This document shows positions 1 through 9,439 of a stretch of DNA of 64,000 nucleotides, piece by piece. How positions within the stretch are numbered: the stretch's first letter is position 1; each line of letters begins with the position of its first letter. Source of the DNA: Agrococcus sp. KRD186 (GTDB lineage Bacteria > Actinomycetota > Actinomycetes > Actinomycetales > Microbacteriaceae); the NCBI RefSeq assembly GCF_017168255.1, contig NZ_JABFAP010000001.1, forward strand, positions 2,982,904 through 3,046,903, written 5' to 3'. A program made the translations under genes and the position numbers. The notes beneath the pieces were generated by a model. It saw nothing but the letters and a program-made list of their open reading frames with translations, ran no database searches and was not told where the DNA came from.

Positions 1-60
1 GATCGCGCCGGCACGGACAGCATCGATGTACCCCTCCGCATCCATGCCGTCCTCGAACAT
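1..60 (-). CDS. Possible N-terminus of an unidentified protein, cut by the window edge
   Basis: An open frame of 20 codons starts with ATG at 60 and runs off the left edge without a stop. It begins MFEDGMDAEGYID and contains GGATGCG, a word common in real genes of this window. Nothing else identifies it. It would diverge from cysS, leaving about 115 bp between the two starts. This could be a chance frame; only the sequence to the left can settle it. Confidence 0.3.
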   Translation of the reverse strand, partial: MFEDGMDAEGYIDAVRAGAI

Positions 61-176
61 GCAGGCATTCAATCAGCGGCCACTGACATGGGAAGAGAGA
101 TTCGAACGGGGTGTGGAGAACTCGCGGTGAGGGCGGCTCGACCGGCGGTGGCGCACGGCAAGTAGCCTATGGAACC

Positions 177-1601
177 GTGACCGTGCGCATCTACGACTCG
201 AAGCAGCAGGCCGTCGTCGACCTCCAGCCGCTCAAGGCCGGCGAGGTGTCGATGTACGTCTGCGGCCCCACCGTGCAGTCGAGCCCGCACATCGGCCACG
301 TGCGCAGCGCCGTGGCCCACGACCTCTGGCGCCGCTGGCTCGCGTACCGGGGCAACCGCGTCACCTTCGTGCGCAACGTTACCGACATCGACGACAAGGT
401 GCTGGTGAACGCCGTCGACGAGCCCTGGTGGGCGCTGGCCTACCGCATCGAGCTCGAGTTCACGGCCGCCTACCGGGCCGTCGGCGTGCTCGCGCCGACG
501 TACGAGCCGCGGGCCACCGCATCCGTGACCGAGATGCACGCGCTGATCGCTCTGCTCATCGAGCGCGGCCACGCCTACCCTGCGCTCGACGGCTCGGCCG
601 ACGTCTACTTCGACGTGCGCTCGTGGGAGCAGTACGGCGCCCTCACGCGGCAGTCGATCGACAAGATGGAGCCGGCCGCCGACGCCGACCCGCGGGGCAA
701 GCGCGACCCCCGCGACTTCGCGCTCTGGAAGGCCAGCAAGGACGGCGAGCCGGAGTCGGCCTCCTGGGAGTCGCCGTGGGGCGCGGGCCGGCCGGGCTGG
801 CACATCGAGTGCTCGGCGATGTCGCGCAAGTACCTCGGCGACGCCTTCGACATCCACGGCGGCGGGCTCGACCTGCGGTTCCCGCACCACGAGAACGAGC
901 TCGCCCAGTCGGCCGCCGCCGGGCTCGGCTTCGCGAGCGTCTGGAGCCACAACGGGCTCGTCAACGTGAACGGCGAGAAGATGTCGAAGTCGCTCGGCAA
1001 CTCGATCTTCGCGGCCGACCTGCTCAGCACCGTGCGCCCGATCGTGGTGCGCTACCTGCTGGCGGCCTCGCACTACCGCTCGACGATCGACCTGCGCACC
1101 GAGGGCGGCAGCCTCGAGGGCGGCTCGCTCACCGAGGCCGAGGCGGCGTTCGGCCGCATCGAGGCGATGCTCGAGCGGGCCCGGCGCGTGGGAGAGCTGC
1201 CCGAGACGGACGTGCCGGATGCGTTCGGCGCGGCCATGGACGACGACCTCTCGACCCCGCAGGCGGTGGCGGTGCTGCACGACACCACCCGGGCCGCGAA
1301 CGCCGCGCTCGACGCCGGCGACAGCGGTGCCGCGCTCGCCCTGGCTGGGGAGGCGCTGGCGATGCTGCGCGCACTGGGACTCGACCCCGCGGACGCGGTG
1401 TGGCATTCTGGAATGTCGGCCTCCTCCGGCGCACCGCAGTCCGCCGCCTTGACCAGCCTGGTCGAGACGCTGCTGGCGGAGCGCCGCGAGGCCCGTGCGG
1501 CGAAGGACTTCGCCGCCTCCGACCGCATCCGCGACGCGCTCGCGGCCGCCGGCATCCTCGTCGAGGACGGCAAGCAGACCACCACTTGGAGCATCGCATG
1601 A
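177..1601 (+). CDS. cysS: Cysteinyl-tRNA synthetase
   Basis: Cytoplasmic class I aminoacyl-tRNA synthetase that charges tRNA-Cys with cysteine. The HIGH signature (HIGHVR) follows the zinc-ligand region YVCGPTV near residue 25. The other zinc-site elements ECSAMS and HHENE are in the middle, and KMSKS is intact in GEKMSKSLGN. The C-terminal helical anticodon-binding part is complete. Length is 474 aa, normal for the family. I chose GTG 177, giving MTVRIYDSKQ, because conserved sequence starts there and the longer frame back to 111 is low-complexity; GTG 183 is also possible. A TAGCCT box lies at 163-168. The stop overlaps the rlmB start (ATGA), so the two genes are translationally coupled. 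The MshC ligase paralogue is less likely because the CysS C-terminal extension is present. Confidence 0.96.
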   Translation: MTVRIYDSKQQAVVDLQPLKAGEVSMYVCGPTVQSSPHIGHVRSAVAHDLWRRWLAYRGNRVTFVRNVTDIDDKVLVNAVDEPWWALAYRIELEFTAAYRAVGVLAPTYEPRATASVTEMHALIALLIERGHAYPALDGSADVYFDVRSWEQYGALTRQSIDKMEPAADADPRGKRDPRDFALWKASKDGEPESASWESPWGAGRPGWHIECSAMSRKYLGDAFDIHGGGLDLRFPHHENELAQSAAAGLGFASVWSHNGLVNVNGEKMSKSLGNSIFAADLLSTVRPIVVRYLLAASHYRSTIDLRTEGGSLEGGSLTEAEAAFGRIEAMLERARRVGELPETDVPDAFGAAMDDDLSTPQAVAVLHDTTRAANAALDAGDSGAALALAGEALAMLRALGLDPADAVWHSGMSASSGAPQSAALTSLVETLLAERREARAAKDFAASDRIRDALAAAGILVEDGKQTTTWSIA

Positions 1602-2572
1602 ACAAGCCGCAGCGCCCCGCGCGCAAGAAGGGCCCACTGAAGGGCACCGGCGGGAAGGGCCGCAAGTCGCTCGAGGGCAAGGGGCCGACGCCGAAGGCGG
1701 AGGACCGCTCGTGGCACCCGGCAGGCCAGCGCAAGGCCGCCCGTGAGCGCTACGAGGCCGTCGCCGGCAAGAGCCGCCGGCCCGAGCCGCCGCGCCACCG
1801 CAAGCCCTCGTCGGCGAAGGACGACTCCGAGCTGGTCACCGGCCGCAACTCGGTGCTCGAGGCGCTGAAGGCGAGGATCCCCGCGACCTCGCTCATCCTC
1901 GCCGCCCGGCTCGAGATGGACGACCGCGTCAAGGAGATCCTCTCGCTCGCCACCAAGCGCGGCGTGCCCGTGCTCGAGGTGATGCGGCCGGAGCTCGACC
2001 GCATCTCCGGTCACGACACGGTGCACCAGGGCGTGGCGCTCAAGGTGCCGCCGTACCAGTACGCGCACCCCATCGACCTGCTCGAGACCGTGCGCGGCCG
2101 TGGCCAGAATCCGCTGTTCATCGCGCTCGACGGCGTCACCGACCCGCGCAACCTGGGCGCGATCATCCGCTCGGCCGCCGCCTTCGGCGCGCAGGGCGTG
2201 ATCGTGCCGCAGCGCCGCTCGGTGGGCGTGACGGCGAGCGCGTGGAAGACCAGCGCCGGCGCCGCCGCGCGCGTGCCGGTCGCGATGGCCTCCAACCTCA
2301 CGGCGACCCTCAAGGAGCTCAAGGGCGAGGGGATGTTCGTGATCGGCCTGGACGGGGACGGTGACGTGCCGCTGCACCAGCTCGAGCTCGCCGACGGGCC
2401 GCTCGTCGTGGTGGTCGGCAGCGAGGGCAAGGGCATCTCGCGCCTGGTGGCGGAGACCTGCGACGCGATCGTGTCGATTCCCATCGAGTCGATGACCGAG
2501 TCGCTGAACGCCGGCATCGCGGCATCCGTCACCCTGTACGAGGTCGCGAAGATCCGCGCGGTGGAGCACTAG
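1598..2572 (+). CDS. rlmB: 23S rRNA (guanosine-2'-O-)-methyltransferase RlmB, TrmH/SpoU family
   Basis: SPOUT-fold enzyme that methylates a 23S rRNA guanosine ribose with S-adenosylmethionine. Residues 1-75 are a very basic, Lys/Arg/Gly/Pro-rich tail typical of actinobacterial RlmB. A small substrate-binding domain begins at VTGRNSVLEAL (about residue 83). The catalytic SPOUT domain carries DGVTDPRNLGAIIRSA (motif 1), VVGSEGKGIS (motif 2) and SLNAGIAASV (motif 3). The protein is 324 aa. The start codon overlaps the cysS stop by 4 nt, the usual cysS-rlmB arrangement in actinobacteria. The gene ends just before a perfect hairpin shared with a convergent gene. Confidence 0.95.
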   Translation: MNKPQRPARKKGPLKGTGGKGRKSLEGKGPTPKAEDRSWHPAGQRKAARERYEAVAGKSRRPEPPRHRKPSSAKDDSELVTGRNSVLEALKARIPATSLILAARLEMDDRVKEILSLATKRGVPVLEVMRPELDRISGHDTVHQGVALKVPPYQYAHPIDLLETVRGRGQNPLFIALDGVTDPRNLGAIIRSAAAFGAQGVIVPQRRSVGVTASAWKTSAGAAARVPVAMASNLTATLKELKGEGMFVIGLDGDGDVPLHQLELADGPLVVVVGSEGKGISRLVAETCDAIVSIPIESMTESLNAGIAASVTLYEVAKIRAVEH

Positions 2573-2605
2573 GGCGAAGGCCTTTTCGGGCCCGCGACCC
2601 CAGCG

Positions 2606-2628
2606 CTGAGCCCCGTCCCGGGGCTCAG
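2606..2628. terminator. Bidirectional hairpin terminator between rlmB and the DUF4032 gene
   Basis: A perfect 10-bp stem (CTGAGCCCCG paired with CGGGGCTCAG) with a 3-nt loop sits in the 62-bp gap between two convergent genes, 33 bp after the rlmB stop. There is no strong T-run, as is common in high-GC actinobacteria. Confidence 0.75.
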
Positions 2629-2634
2629 GTCCCG

Positions 2635-3945
2635 CTAGACCAGATCGCGCCAGTCGGGCTCGTCGTCCTCGTCGTCGCCCGGCCGCTCCTGCAGGGTGAC
2701 GATCGGCATCGTCATGGTGCTCGGCACGTTCAGCAGCGCCGCCTCGTCGCGCTTGAACGCCAGCTGCGTCTCGATGTAGCTGTAGGTGGCCTCCTTCAGG
2801 GTCACCTCGCACTGCTGCTGCTCTGACAGGAACCAGCGGTGCTCGAGCACCTCGTGGAAGACCTCTGGCCCCTCGAGCTTGCCGCGCAGCTCGAGCGGCA
2901 CCGCGGCGACCACGCGCGCGAACACCCGCTCGAACCACTCGTTGGCGAGCGCCTCGTCGCCCACGTTCGGCCGCGCGTCGTGCTGCACCGCGACGTACTC
3001 GTCGAGGTCGTTGAGCATGCGCCTGGCCTGGTTCTCCTGCGCGTCGATGCCGGTGAGCGACTGCAGCCGCCGGTGGTGGTGGCCGGGGTCGACGACCTTC
3101 GGCTGGATGGCGACGGTGGTGCCGCCGTCGCCGGTGCGGATGGCGAGCTCGCCGATGTCGTAGCCGAGCGCGTTGAGGCGCTCGATGCGGTCGCGGATGC
3201 GCCAGCGCTCGTCGGCGGCGATCACCTGGTCGCTGTGCAGCTCGTGCCACAGCGAGCGGTACTGCTCGACGATCGAGCCGGCCACCGCGATCGGGTCGAT
3301 GGCGGCATCCAGCCGGTCGCCCGCCGCCAGGTCGAGCAGCTCGCCGGCGATGTTCACCCGCGCCACCTCGAGGTCGTCGGCGCGGCGCCCGTCCGAGAGG
3401 CCGCCGGTCTCGATGGTGCCCGTCTCGGCATCCACGAGGTAGGCGGCGAAGGCGCCGGCGTCGCGGCGGAAGAGCGTGTTCGACAGCGACACGTCGCCCC
3501 AGTAGAAGCCCACCAGGTGCAGTCGCACCAGCAGCCCGGCGAGCGCATCGACGAGCCGCTCGGCGGTCGCCTCCTGCATCGACGAGGAGTAGAGCGCGCG
3601 GTAGGGCAGCGAGAAGCGCAGGTGGCGGGTGACGAGCGCCGCCGCGAGCGGGTTGCCGTCGGCGTCGGTGCGCTCGGCGATCACCGCGAGCGGCTCGACG
3701 CACGGCACGTCGAGGCGCTGCAGCCGGCGCAGCATCGCGTACTCGCGGTTCGCCATCTCGGCGGTGGTCTCCTTGATCGCGACCACGCGGCCGCTGAGCC
3801 GCGCGAAGCGCACCAGGTGGCGCGAGATGCCCTTCGGCAGCTGCACCACGTCGTCCTCGCCCCACTCCTCGAGCGGCAGATCCCACGGCAGATCGAGCAG
3901 GCTCGCGTCCATCAGCGCCGAGGTGATGCGCAGGTCAGAGGGCAT
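2635..3945 (-). CDS. DUF4032 domain protein with kinase-like (Kdo/WaaP-type) N-terminal half
   Basis: Conserved actinobacterial protein of 436 aa with no established function. The N-terminal half looks like a lipopolysaccharide-kinase-type fold: VVAIKETTAEMANREYAMLRRL resembles the ATP-binding lysine and helix, and GFYWGDVSLSNTLFRRD with LVDAETG resembles the catalytic loop and metal-binding Asp. The C-terminal half is the DUF4032 region, ending in an acidic tail. The ATG at 3945 lies 6 nt after a TACGAT box, suggesting a leaderless message. It is convergent with rlmB and lies downstream of the sugar ABC ATPase, separated from it by a hairpin. The kinase assignment is an inference from motif similarity. 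Confidence 0.85.
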   Translation of the reverse strand: MPSDLRITSALMDASLLDLPWDLPLEEWGEDDVVQLPKGISRHLVRFARLSGRVVAIKETTAEMANREYAMLRRLQRLDVPCVEPLAVIAERTDADGNPLAAALVTRHLRFSLPYRALYSSSMQEATAERLVDALAGLLVRLHLVGFYWGDVSLSNTLFRRDAGAFAAYLVDAETGTIETGGLSDGRRADDLEVARVNIAGELLDLAAGDRLDAAIDPIAVAGSIVEQYRSLWHELHSDQVIAADERWRIRDRIERLNALGYDIGELAIRTGDGGTTVAIQPKVVDPGHHHRRLQSLTGIDAQENQARRMLNDLDEYVAVQHDARPNVGDEALANEWFERVFARVVAAVPLELRGKLEGPEVFHEVLEHRWFLSEQQQCEVTLKEATYSYIETQLAFKRDEAALLNVPSTMTMPIVTLQERPGDDEDDEPDWRDLV

Positions 3946-3951
3946 GCCGCC

Positions 3952-3957
3952 ATCGTA
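3952..3957 (-). promoter_or_regulatory. -10 box, leaderless type, DUF4032 gene
   Basis: TACGAT on the minus strand ends 6 nt before the ATG at 3945. No Shine-Dalgarno sequence is visible between them. Confidence 0.5.
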
Positions 3958-4024
3958 GGCGCGCACGCCGCCGCCGTGACGGGCGCGGGCGGGCCGGCCC
4001 GACGCATCCGCCCGCACCGTGAGA

Positions 4025-4062
4025 CGGCGAAGGGCCCCAACCGAAGCCGGAGCCCTTCGCCG
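4025..4062 (-). terminator. Hairpin terminator after the sugar ABC ATPase gene
   Basis: An 11-bp perfect stem (CGGCGAAGGGC paired with GCCCTTCGCCG) with a 16-nt loop begins 8 bp after the stop codon of the minus-strand ATPase gene. Confidence 0.7.
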
Positions 4063-4070
4063 CAGAGGGG

Positions 4071-5144
<1,074 letters not shown>

Positions 5145-5337
5145 TGTCGTTTTCCTTCCATCGGCAGGTACGTGCCGAACGATCCGTTGTGTCAGGACGG
5201 GCGGCTTCGCCCGCACTCATGATCTTCGCACAGCAGGGCGGCCGCTTCGCATAGCGATCGCCGGTACCCTGGATCGCGGCGTGTGATGTGATCGCGCCCA
5301 CCTGCCGGTTCCCCGGCCGACCCCAGGACAAGGACGC

Positions 5338-6255
5338 ATGAGCGAGAAGCTGACGAAGAACGAGCGCCGCGCGCAGGCACGCGAGCAGGCCCGCAAGATG
5401 CAGGAGGAGCGCCGCCGCAGGGAGCGCCTCAAGAAGGGCCTGACGGTCGGCGGCATCATCATCGCGGCGGTCGCAGTCGTCGCGGTCGTCGCGATCGTGA
5501 TCGTCAACAGCATCCGGCCGGAGGGCCCCGGCCCCGAGAACATGGCCTCGAACGGCATCGTCATCGGGCAGGAATTCGTCGCCGAGACCACCGCGGCCAC
5601 GCCCGCGGACGGTGAGCCGACGCCGACCGAGAAGCGCCAGGACATCATCCAGATCGAGATCTATCAGGACTACATGTGCCCGGTCTGCGGTGCTTTCGAC
5701 GAGGCCAACCGCGCCACGCTCGAGCAGCTGATCTCGACCGGCGCCGCAACGGTCGAGATCCACCCGATCTCGATCCTGGATCGCGCCTCGCTCGGCACGA
5801 AGTACTCGACCCGCGCGGCCTCCGCGGCCGCGTGCGTCGCCGAGTTCGCCCCCGACAGCTTCTGGGACTTCGACACCGCGATGTTCGACAACCAGCCCGA
5901 GGAGAGCACTGCGGGCCTGTCGAACGCCGAGATCGTGGGCGTCGCCGAGCAGGCGGGCATCGACACCTCCGGCGGCCTCGCCGACTGCATCAACGAGGGC
6001 CGCTTCATGAGCTGGGCCGAGGAGGCCACGGTGCGCGCCGGCACGCAGCCCCTGCCGGGCACCGATGGCGTGGTCGCCGACCGCACCCCGACGGTGCTCG
6101 TCAACGGCGAGAAGTACCAGGGCGGCGTCGACGACGCTGCGGGCTTCCAGGCCTTCGTGACCGCCGTCGCCGGCCAGCAGACCGGTGAGTCGAGCGAGGA
6201 GCCTGCCGAGGGCGAGGCGCCTGCCGAGACGCCGGCTCCCACCGACGAGGGCTGA
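5338..6255 (+). CDS. Membrane-anchored DsbA-family thioredoxin-fold protein
   Basis: Predicted thiol-disulfide oxidoreductase acting outside the membrane. Residues 1-34 are a charged cytoplasmic tail rich in Arg/Lys/Glu, residues 36-57 form one transmembrane helix, and the rest is extracytoplasmic. The redox motif is CPVC at residues 114-117 in DYMCPVCGAF, followed by a DsbA-like helical insertion and the cis-Pro region near RTPTVLVNGEKY. The last 30 residues are Glu/Pro/Ala-rich. Length is 305 aa. Its stop shares one base with the next gene's ATG (TGATG), so the two thioredoxin-fold proteins are made together. Oxidative folding of secreted proteins is the likely role. Confidence 0.88.
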   Translation: MSEKLTKNERRAQAREQARKMQEERRRRERLKKGLTVGGIIIAAVAVVAVVAIVIVNSIRPEGPGPENMASNGIVIGQEFVAETTAATPADGEPTPTEKRQDIIQIEIYQDYMCPVCGAFDEANRATLEQLISTGAATVEIHPISILDRASLGTKYSTRAASAAACVAEFAPDSFWDFDTAMFDNQPEESTAGLSNAEIVGVAEQAGIDTSGGLADCINEGRFMSWAEEATVRAGTQPLPGTDGVVADRTPTVLVNGEKYQGGVDDAAGFQAFVTAVAGQQTGESSEEPAEGEAPAETPAPTDEG

Positions 6256-7283
6256 TGCCGCGCGCCGCCCGGCCGGCCGGCGCTGCGCTGCTCGCGCTCG
6301 CGCTGCTGGTCGGGGGCGCGCTGAGCGGCTGCACCCCGGCGCCTCCGCCGCCCATCACCACGATCGGCGAGCTCGGCGCCGCCTACCTCGACGCGGGCGG
6401 TGAGTGCGCCGAGCTGGTCGAGCAGTACCGCGAGTCGGACGACGCTCCCGTGGTCGCCACCTGCGGCGCTGACACCGAGCTGCTGCTCGCCGCCGACGCC
6501 GACCAGGCGCAGGCCATCGCGACCGAGCGCCAGCTGCAGGAGCAGACGGTGCTCGTCTCGGGGCGCTGGCTCATCCGCGACCCGCAGCTCGAGACGCTGC
6601 AGCAGGCGCTCGGCGGCCAGATCGTCACGCTCGCGCCCGCCGAGGGCCCCGCGAACCTGGCCGACGCGATCGCCTTCGACGCCGACGGCGTCGTGCCCGC
6701 CGAGCCCGTGCCGGCCGACGGCGTGCCTGCGGAGCCGGCCGACGCATCCGCCCCCCATGACGTGCTCGTGGTCATCGACGCCGACTGCGAGTACTGCGAC
6801 CGGCTGCTGGCGGCGAGCGGCGAGCTGCTGACCGAGCTGGCCGACAGCGGCGCGGCGCGGGTGGCCTACCTGCCGGTCTCGCTCGGCGACACGATCGACA
6901 GCGGCTACGCCTCGACGCTCGGCGCCAACGCGCTCGCCTGCGTCGCCGACGCTGCGCCCGAGGGCTACCGGCCGTTCCAGACCGCGCTGCTGGCGCACCT
7001 GCAGCAGCAGCCGTTCGAGGCGAGCGAGGTGTCGGCGCTGGCCGCCGAGCACGTGCCGGCAGACGCGAGCGCCGCGGTGGGGGAGTGCGTGCAGTCGGCG
7101 CAGTTCGCGTGGTCGGTTCGGCAGGCGACCGTGCGCGCGATCGAGCAGCCGCTGCAGGGCGTCGAGCCGCTGCGCGGCGTGCCGACGGTGATCGTCGACG
7201 GCGTGACGTTCGCGGGCGACGTGGGCGATGCGGATGCGCTGGCCGCGTTCATCGCCGACCCCGCGGCGCCGCCGCAGCCGTAG
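6255..7283 (+). CDS. Lipoprotein with thioredoxin-like CxxC domain
   Basis: Secreted protein of 342 aa anchored by a lipid: a hydrophobic signal peptide ends in the lipobox LSGC with the acylated Cys at residue 26. Residues 30-160 are a conserved region of unknown function ending in an Ala/Pro/Glu linker. A second, DsbA-like domain begins at about residue 168 with VLVVIDADCEYCDRLL, placing the CEYC redox pair at 178-181. The C-terminal part (GVPTVIVDGVTFAGD) matches the DsbA cis-Pro region of the upstream protein, to which this gene is translationally coupled. The pair may act as a membrane-held relay or as oxidase and isomerase; that is inference. Confidence 0.8.
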   Translation: MPRAARPAGAALLALALLVGGALSGCTPAPPPPITTIGELGAAYLDAGGECAELVEQYRESDDAPVVATCGADTELLLAADADQAQAIATERQLQEQTVLVSGRWLIRDPQLETLQQALGGQIVTLAPAEGPANLADAIAFDADGVVPAEPVPADGVPAEPADASAPHDVLVVIDADCEYCDRLLAASGELLTELADSGAARVAYLPVSLGDTIDSGYASTLGANALACVADAAPEGYRPFQTALLAHLQQQPFEASEVSALAAEHVPADASAAVGECVQSAQFAWSVRQATVRAIEQPLQGVEPLRGVPTVIVDGVTFAGDVGDADALAAFIADPAAPPQP

Positions 7284-7319
7284 CCCGGCGATCGACGCAC
7301 GGCGTCGGGGTGACACCGG

Positions 7320-7391
7320 AGCCCCCTGTCAGGATTGAACTGACGACCTACGCTTTACAAGAGCGTTGCTCTACCACTGAGCTAAGGAGGC
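7320..7391 (-). tRNA. tRNA-Thr (anticodon TGT)
   Basis: The complete cloverleaf reads on the minus strand: acceptor GCCTCCT pairs with AGGGGGC, the D-arm contains AGTGGTAGA, the anticodon loop is CTTGTAA with TGT at 7359-7357, and the T-arm contains TTCAATC. No CCA is encoded. A TAGAAT box at 7419-7424 lies 28 nt upstream and is a plausible -10 element. Confidence 0.95.
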
Positions 7392-7555
7392 GCGGCCCGG
7401 TGAGCCGGGCGCCCAGCCATTCTAGGCTGGCTCGGCGCCCAGCCCCACCTCAGCCCGACCGAGCCCCGCCGACGCGACCGCCGCCCGGCTGCGCCCGTGG
7501 CGACCAGAGCGCGACGCGGCGGCCGGGCTCGCGAGCCGCGCGCGGCTGACCGGCC

Positions 7556-7561
7556 TAGGCT
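7556..7561 (+). promoter_or_regulatory. -10 box, leaderless type, DMT transporter gene
   Basis: TAGGCT ends 6 nt before the GTG at 7568. Confidence 0.5.
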
Positions 7562-7567
7562 TGCCGG

Positions 7568-8566
7568 GTGAGCGAGCAGACCGGACCGATCGAGCTGCCC
7601 GGGACGAGCAGCGCGGCGAGCGGCGCCGCCGATCACCGCCGGCCGGTGCTGTGGACGCTCGTCGCGGTCGCGGCAGGTGCCGGCCTCGCCACCCAGGGCC
7701 GCATCAACGGCGAGCTGGGCGCCAGGCTCGACCACGGCCTGCTCGCCGCCCTCATCTCGTTCGCGGTCGGCTGCGTGCTGCTCGTGCTCGTGCTGGCGGT
7801 CGCGCCCAAGGCGCGCGCCGGCCTGGTGCGGCTGGTGGCCGTCATCCGCGACGGCTCGATGCCGTGGTGGTACATCTCGACCGGCCTGATCGGCGCCCTG
7901 CTGGTCGCCACCCAGGGCCTCGTCGTCGGCACGATCGGCGTCGCCCTGTTCACCGTCGGCGTGGTCGCGGGGCAGACGATCAGCGGCCTCGCCGTCGACC
8001 GGCTCGCCTTCGGCGGGCTGGCGCGCAAGCCCATCACCGTGCCGCGCGTCGCCGGCGCCGTGCTGGCGCTCGCGGCCGTCGCCCTGGCGCTCGTGGGCAC
8101 CGGCCGGCTCGACGGCATCTGGCTCGCCGTGCTGCCGTTCGTCGCTGGACTGCTGCAGTCGCTGCAGCAGGCGATGGGCGGGCTCGTGCAGCGGCACTCC
8201 GGCTCGGCGATCGCGCAGGCCACCCAGAACTTCGCCGTCGGCACCGTCGCGCTCGCGCTGGTCGTCGCCGTGCAGACCGTCGCGGGAAAGACCTCGGAGC
8301 CGCTGCCGACGGAGCCGTGGCTCTACGTCGGCGGCACCCTCGGCGTCGTCTTCGTCGCGCTCGTCTCGGTCGCGGTGCACCACCTGGGCGTGCTCGCGCT
8401 CGGGCTCGCCGTCATCTGCGGGCAGGTCGTCGCCTCGGTGGCGCTCGATCTGGTCTTCCCGGCCGACCATCCGGTCTCGACGTGGTCGCTCATCGGGGCG
8501 GCGCTCACGATCGTGGCGGTCGGCGTCTCGTCGATCCGCCTGCCGAAGCGGCGAGTCGCCGCGTGA
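7568..8566 (+). CDS. DMT-superfamily transporter, YdcZ/DUF606 type
   Basis: Integral membrane protein of 332 aa with about ten predicted helices in two five-helix repeats, each opening with a glycine-rich helix (AAGAGLATQGRINGELG and ALVVAVQTVAG regions). The repeated G-N/E-L and GxxLxxxQ features fit the DUF606 branch of drug/metabolite transporters. The substrate is unknown. The first 26 residues are polar and cytoplasmic. The GTG start fits a TAGGCT box at 7556-7561. The gene is convergent with msrB, with only 3 bp between the stops. Confidence 0.85.
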   Translation: MSEQTGPIELPGTSSAASGAADHRRPVLWTLVAVAAGAGLATQGRINGELGARLDHGLLAALISFAVGCVLLVLVLAVAPKARAGLVRLVAVIRDGSMPWWYISTGLIGALLVATQGLVVGTIGVALFTVGVVAGQTISGLAVDRLAFGGLARKPITVPRVAGAVLALAAVALALVGTGRLDGIWLAVLPFVAGLLQSLQQAMGGLVQRHSGSAIAQATQNFAVGTVALALVVAVQTVAGKTSEPLPTEPWLYVGGTLGVVFVALVSVAVHHLGVLALGLAVICGQVVASVALDLVFPADHPVSTWSLIGAALTIVAVGVSSIRLPKRRVAA

Positions 8567-8569
8567 GCG

Positions 8570-8971
8570 TCAGGACTCGGGCGTGAAGTTCAGCGCCAGC
8601 GAGTTCATGCAGTAGCGGTCGCCGGTCGGCGTCTGCGGTGCGTCGTCGAAGATGTGGCCCAGGTGGCTGCCGCACTTCGCGCAGCGCACCTCGGTGCGCG
8701 TCATGCCGAGCGTGCGGTCCTCGATCAGCTCGACCGCGTCCTCGTTCACCGTCTCGTAGAAGCTCGGCCAGCCGCAGCCGGCGTCGAACTTCGTCTCGTC
8801 GCGGAAGAGCTCGTTGCCGCACGCGCCGCAGGTGTAGACGCCCTGCCGGGCCTCGTCGAGCAGCGCACCCGTCCAGGGGCGCTCGGTGCCCGCTTCGCGC
8901 AGCACCTTGAAGGCTTCGGGCGAGAGAGCCTCGCGCCACTGGGCGTCGGAGCGTTCGATGCGTTCGTTCAT
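8570..8971 (-). CDS. msrB: Peptide-methionine (R)-S-oxide reductase MsrB
   Basis: Repairs oxidised methionine in proteins (R-sulfoxide). At 133 aa it is the standard single-domain form. Two CxxC zinc motifs are present (YTCGACG and VRCAKCGSH). The catalytic cysteine is in [12 protein letters not shown] near the C-terminus, and GCGWPSFYE is the substrate-binding signature. The ATG at 8971 lies 6 nt after a TAGGCT box. It diverges from the DUF3263 gene. Confidence 0.96.
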   Translation of the reverse strand: MNERIERSDAQWREALSPEAFKVLREAGTERPWTGALLDEARQGVYTCGACGNELFRDETKFDAGCGWPSFYETVNEDAVELIEDRTLGMTRTEVRCAKCGSHLGHIFDDAPQTPTGDRYCMNSLALNFTPES

Positions 8972-8977
8972 GCCTCC

Positions 8978-8983
8978 AGCCTA
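8978..8983 (-). promoter_or_regulatory. -10 box, leaderless type, msrB
   Basis: TAGGCT on the minus strand, 6 nt before the msrB ATG. Confidence 0.5.
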
Positions 8984-9030
8984 CGCCTCGGCACTCGCGT
9001 TTCGCGGCGGGCGCAACCCGCCCGCGGCCG

Positions 9031-9036
9031 TAGGAT
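9031..9036 (+). promoter_or_regulatory. -10 box, leaderless type, DUF3263 gene
   Basis: TAGGAT ends 7 nt before the ATG at 9044. Confidence 0.5.
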
Positions 9037-9043
9037 CGAGGGC

Positions 9044-9439
9044 ATGCCGACCGACCCGCGCGCACGCACGAGAGGCACCGCCGACGAGGCGGCAGCCCTC
9101 GCCTTCGTGTCGGCGGATGCGTTCACACAGGCGGATGCGTCCACACAGGCGGATGCGTCGGCGCACGTCGACGAGGCCGCCCACGACGCTGCGCCCACTG
9201 GCGCTACGACGGCGCACGACCTCGCCGCGGCGCGCGAGGCACGCATCCGCCGCATGCTCGACTTCGAGGCGGGCTGGACGAGCCACGGCGGCGCGAAGGC
9301 GCGCGCGATCCGCGCGGAGTTCGGCTGGACCACCACGCGCTACTACCAGGTGCTCGACGGGCTGCTGGAGACGCGGGAGGCCGTGCGGCACGATCCGATG
9401 CTGGTGCGCAGGCTGCTTCGCCTTCGCGAGGCTCGATGA
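9044..9439 (+). CDS. DUF3263 domain protein
   Basis: Small actinobacterial protein (131 aa). The C-terminal 60 residues hold the DUF3263 domain: [24 protein letters not shown] followed by [18 protein letters not shown] and a basic end ([13 protein letters not shown]). This looks like a short helix-turn-helix and suggests DNA binding, though the family has no proven function. Residues 24-41 carry a repeat with unit Ala-Asp-Ala-x-Thr-Gln, encoded by 18-bp DNA repeats. Its stop overlaps the next gene (ATGA), the standard DUF3263-LytR_C pairing in this phylum. Confidence 0.85.
   Translation: MPTDPRARTRGTADEAAALAFVSADAFTQADASTQADASAHVDEAAHDAAPTGATTAHDLAAAREARIRRMLDFEAGWTSHGGAKARAIRAEFGWTTTRYYQVLDGLLETREAVRHDPMLVRRLLRLREAR
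9113..9166 (+). repeat. 18-bp tandem repeat inside the DUF3263 gene
   Basis: Three in-frame units start at 9113, 9131 and 9149, all opening with GCGGATGCGT; the third diverges at its end. Each encodes six residues ([18 protein letters not shown]). Confidence 0.8.

Noticed and set aside
88..120. GATTCGAAC near the left edge, resembling a tRNA T-loop
   Set aside because: The flanking bases do not pair as a T-stem (GAGAG against GGGGT) and no acceptor or anticodon arm is present.
5670..7316. Long minus-strand open frame opposite the two thioredoxin-fold genes
   Set aside because: Composition is Arg/His/Val-rich with no motif, and the plus-strand frames carry signal peptide, lipobox and CxxC motifs.
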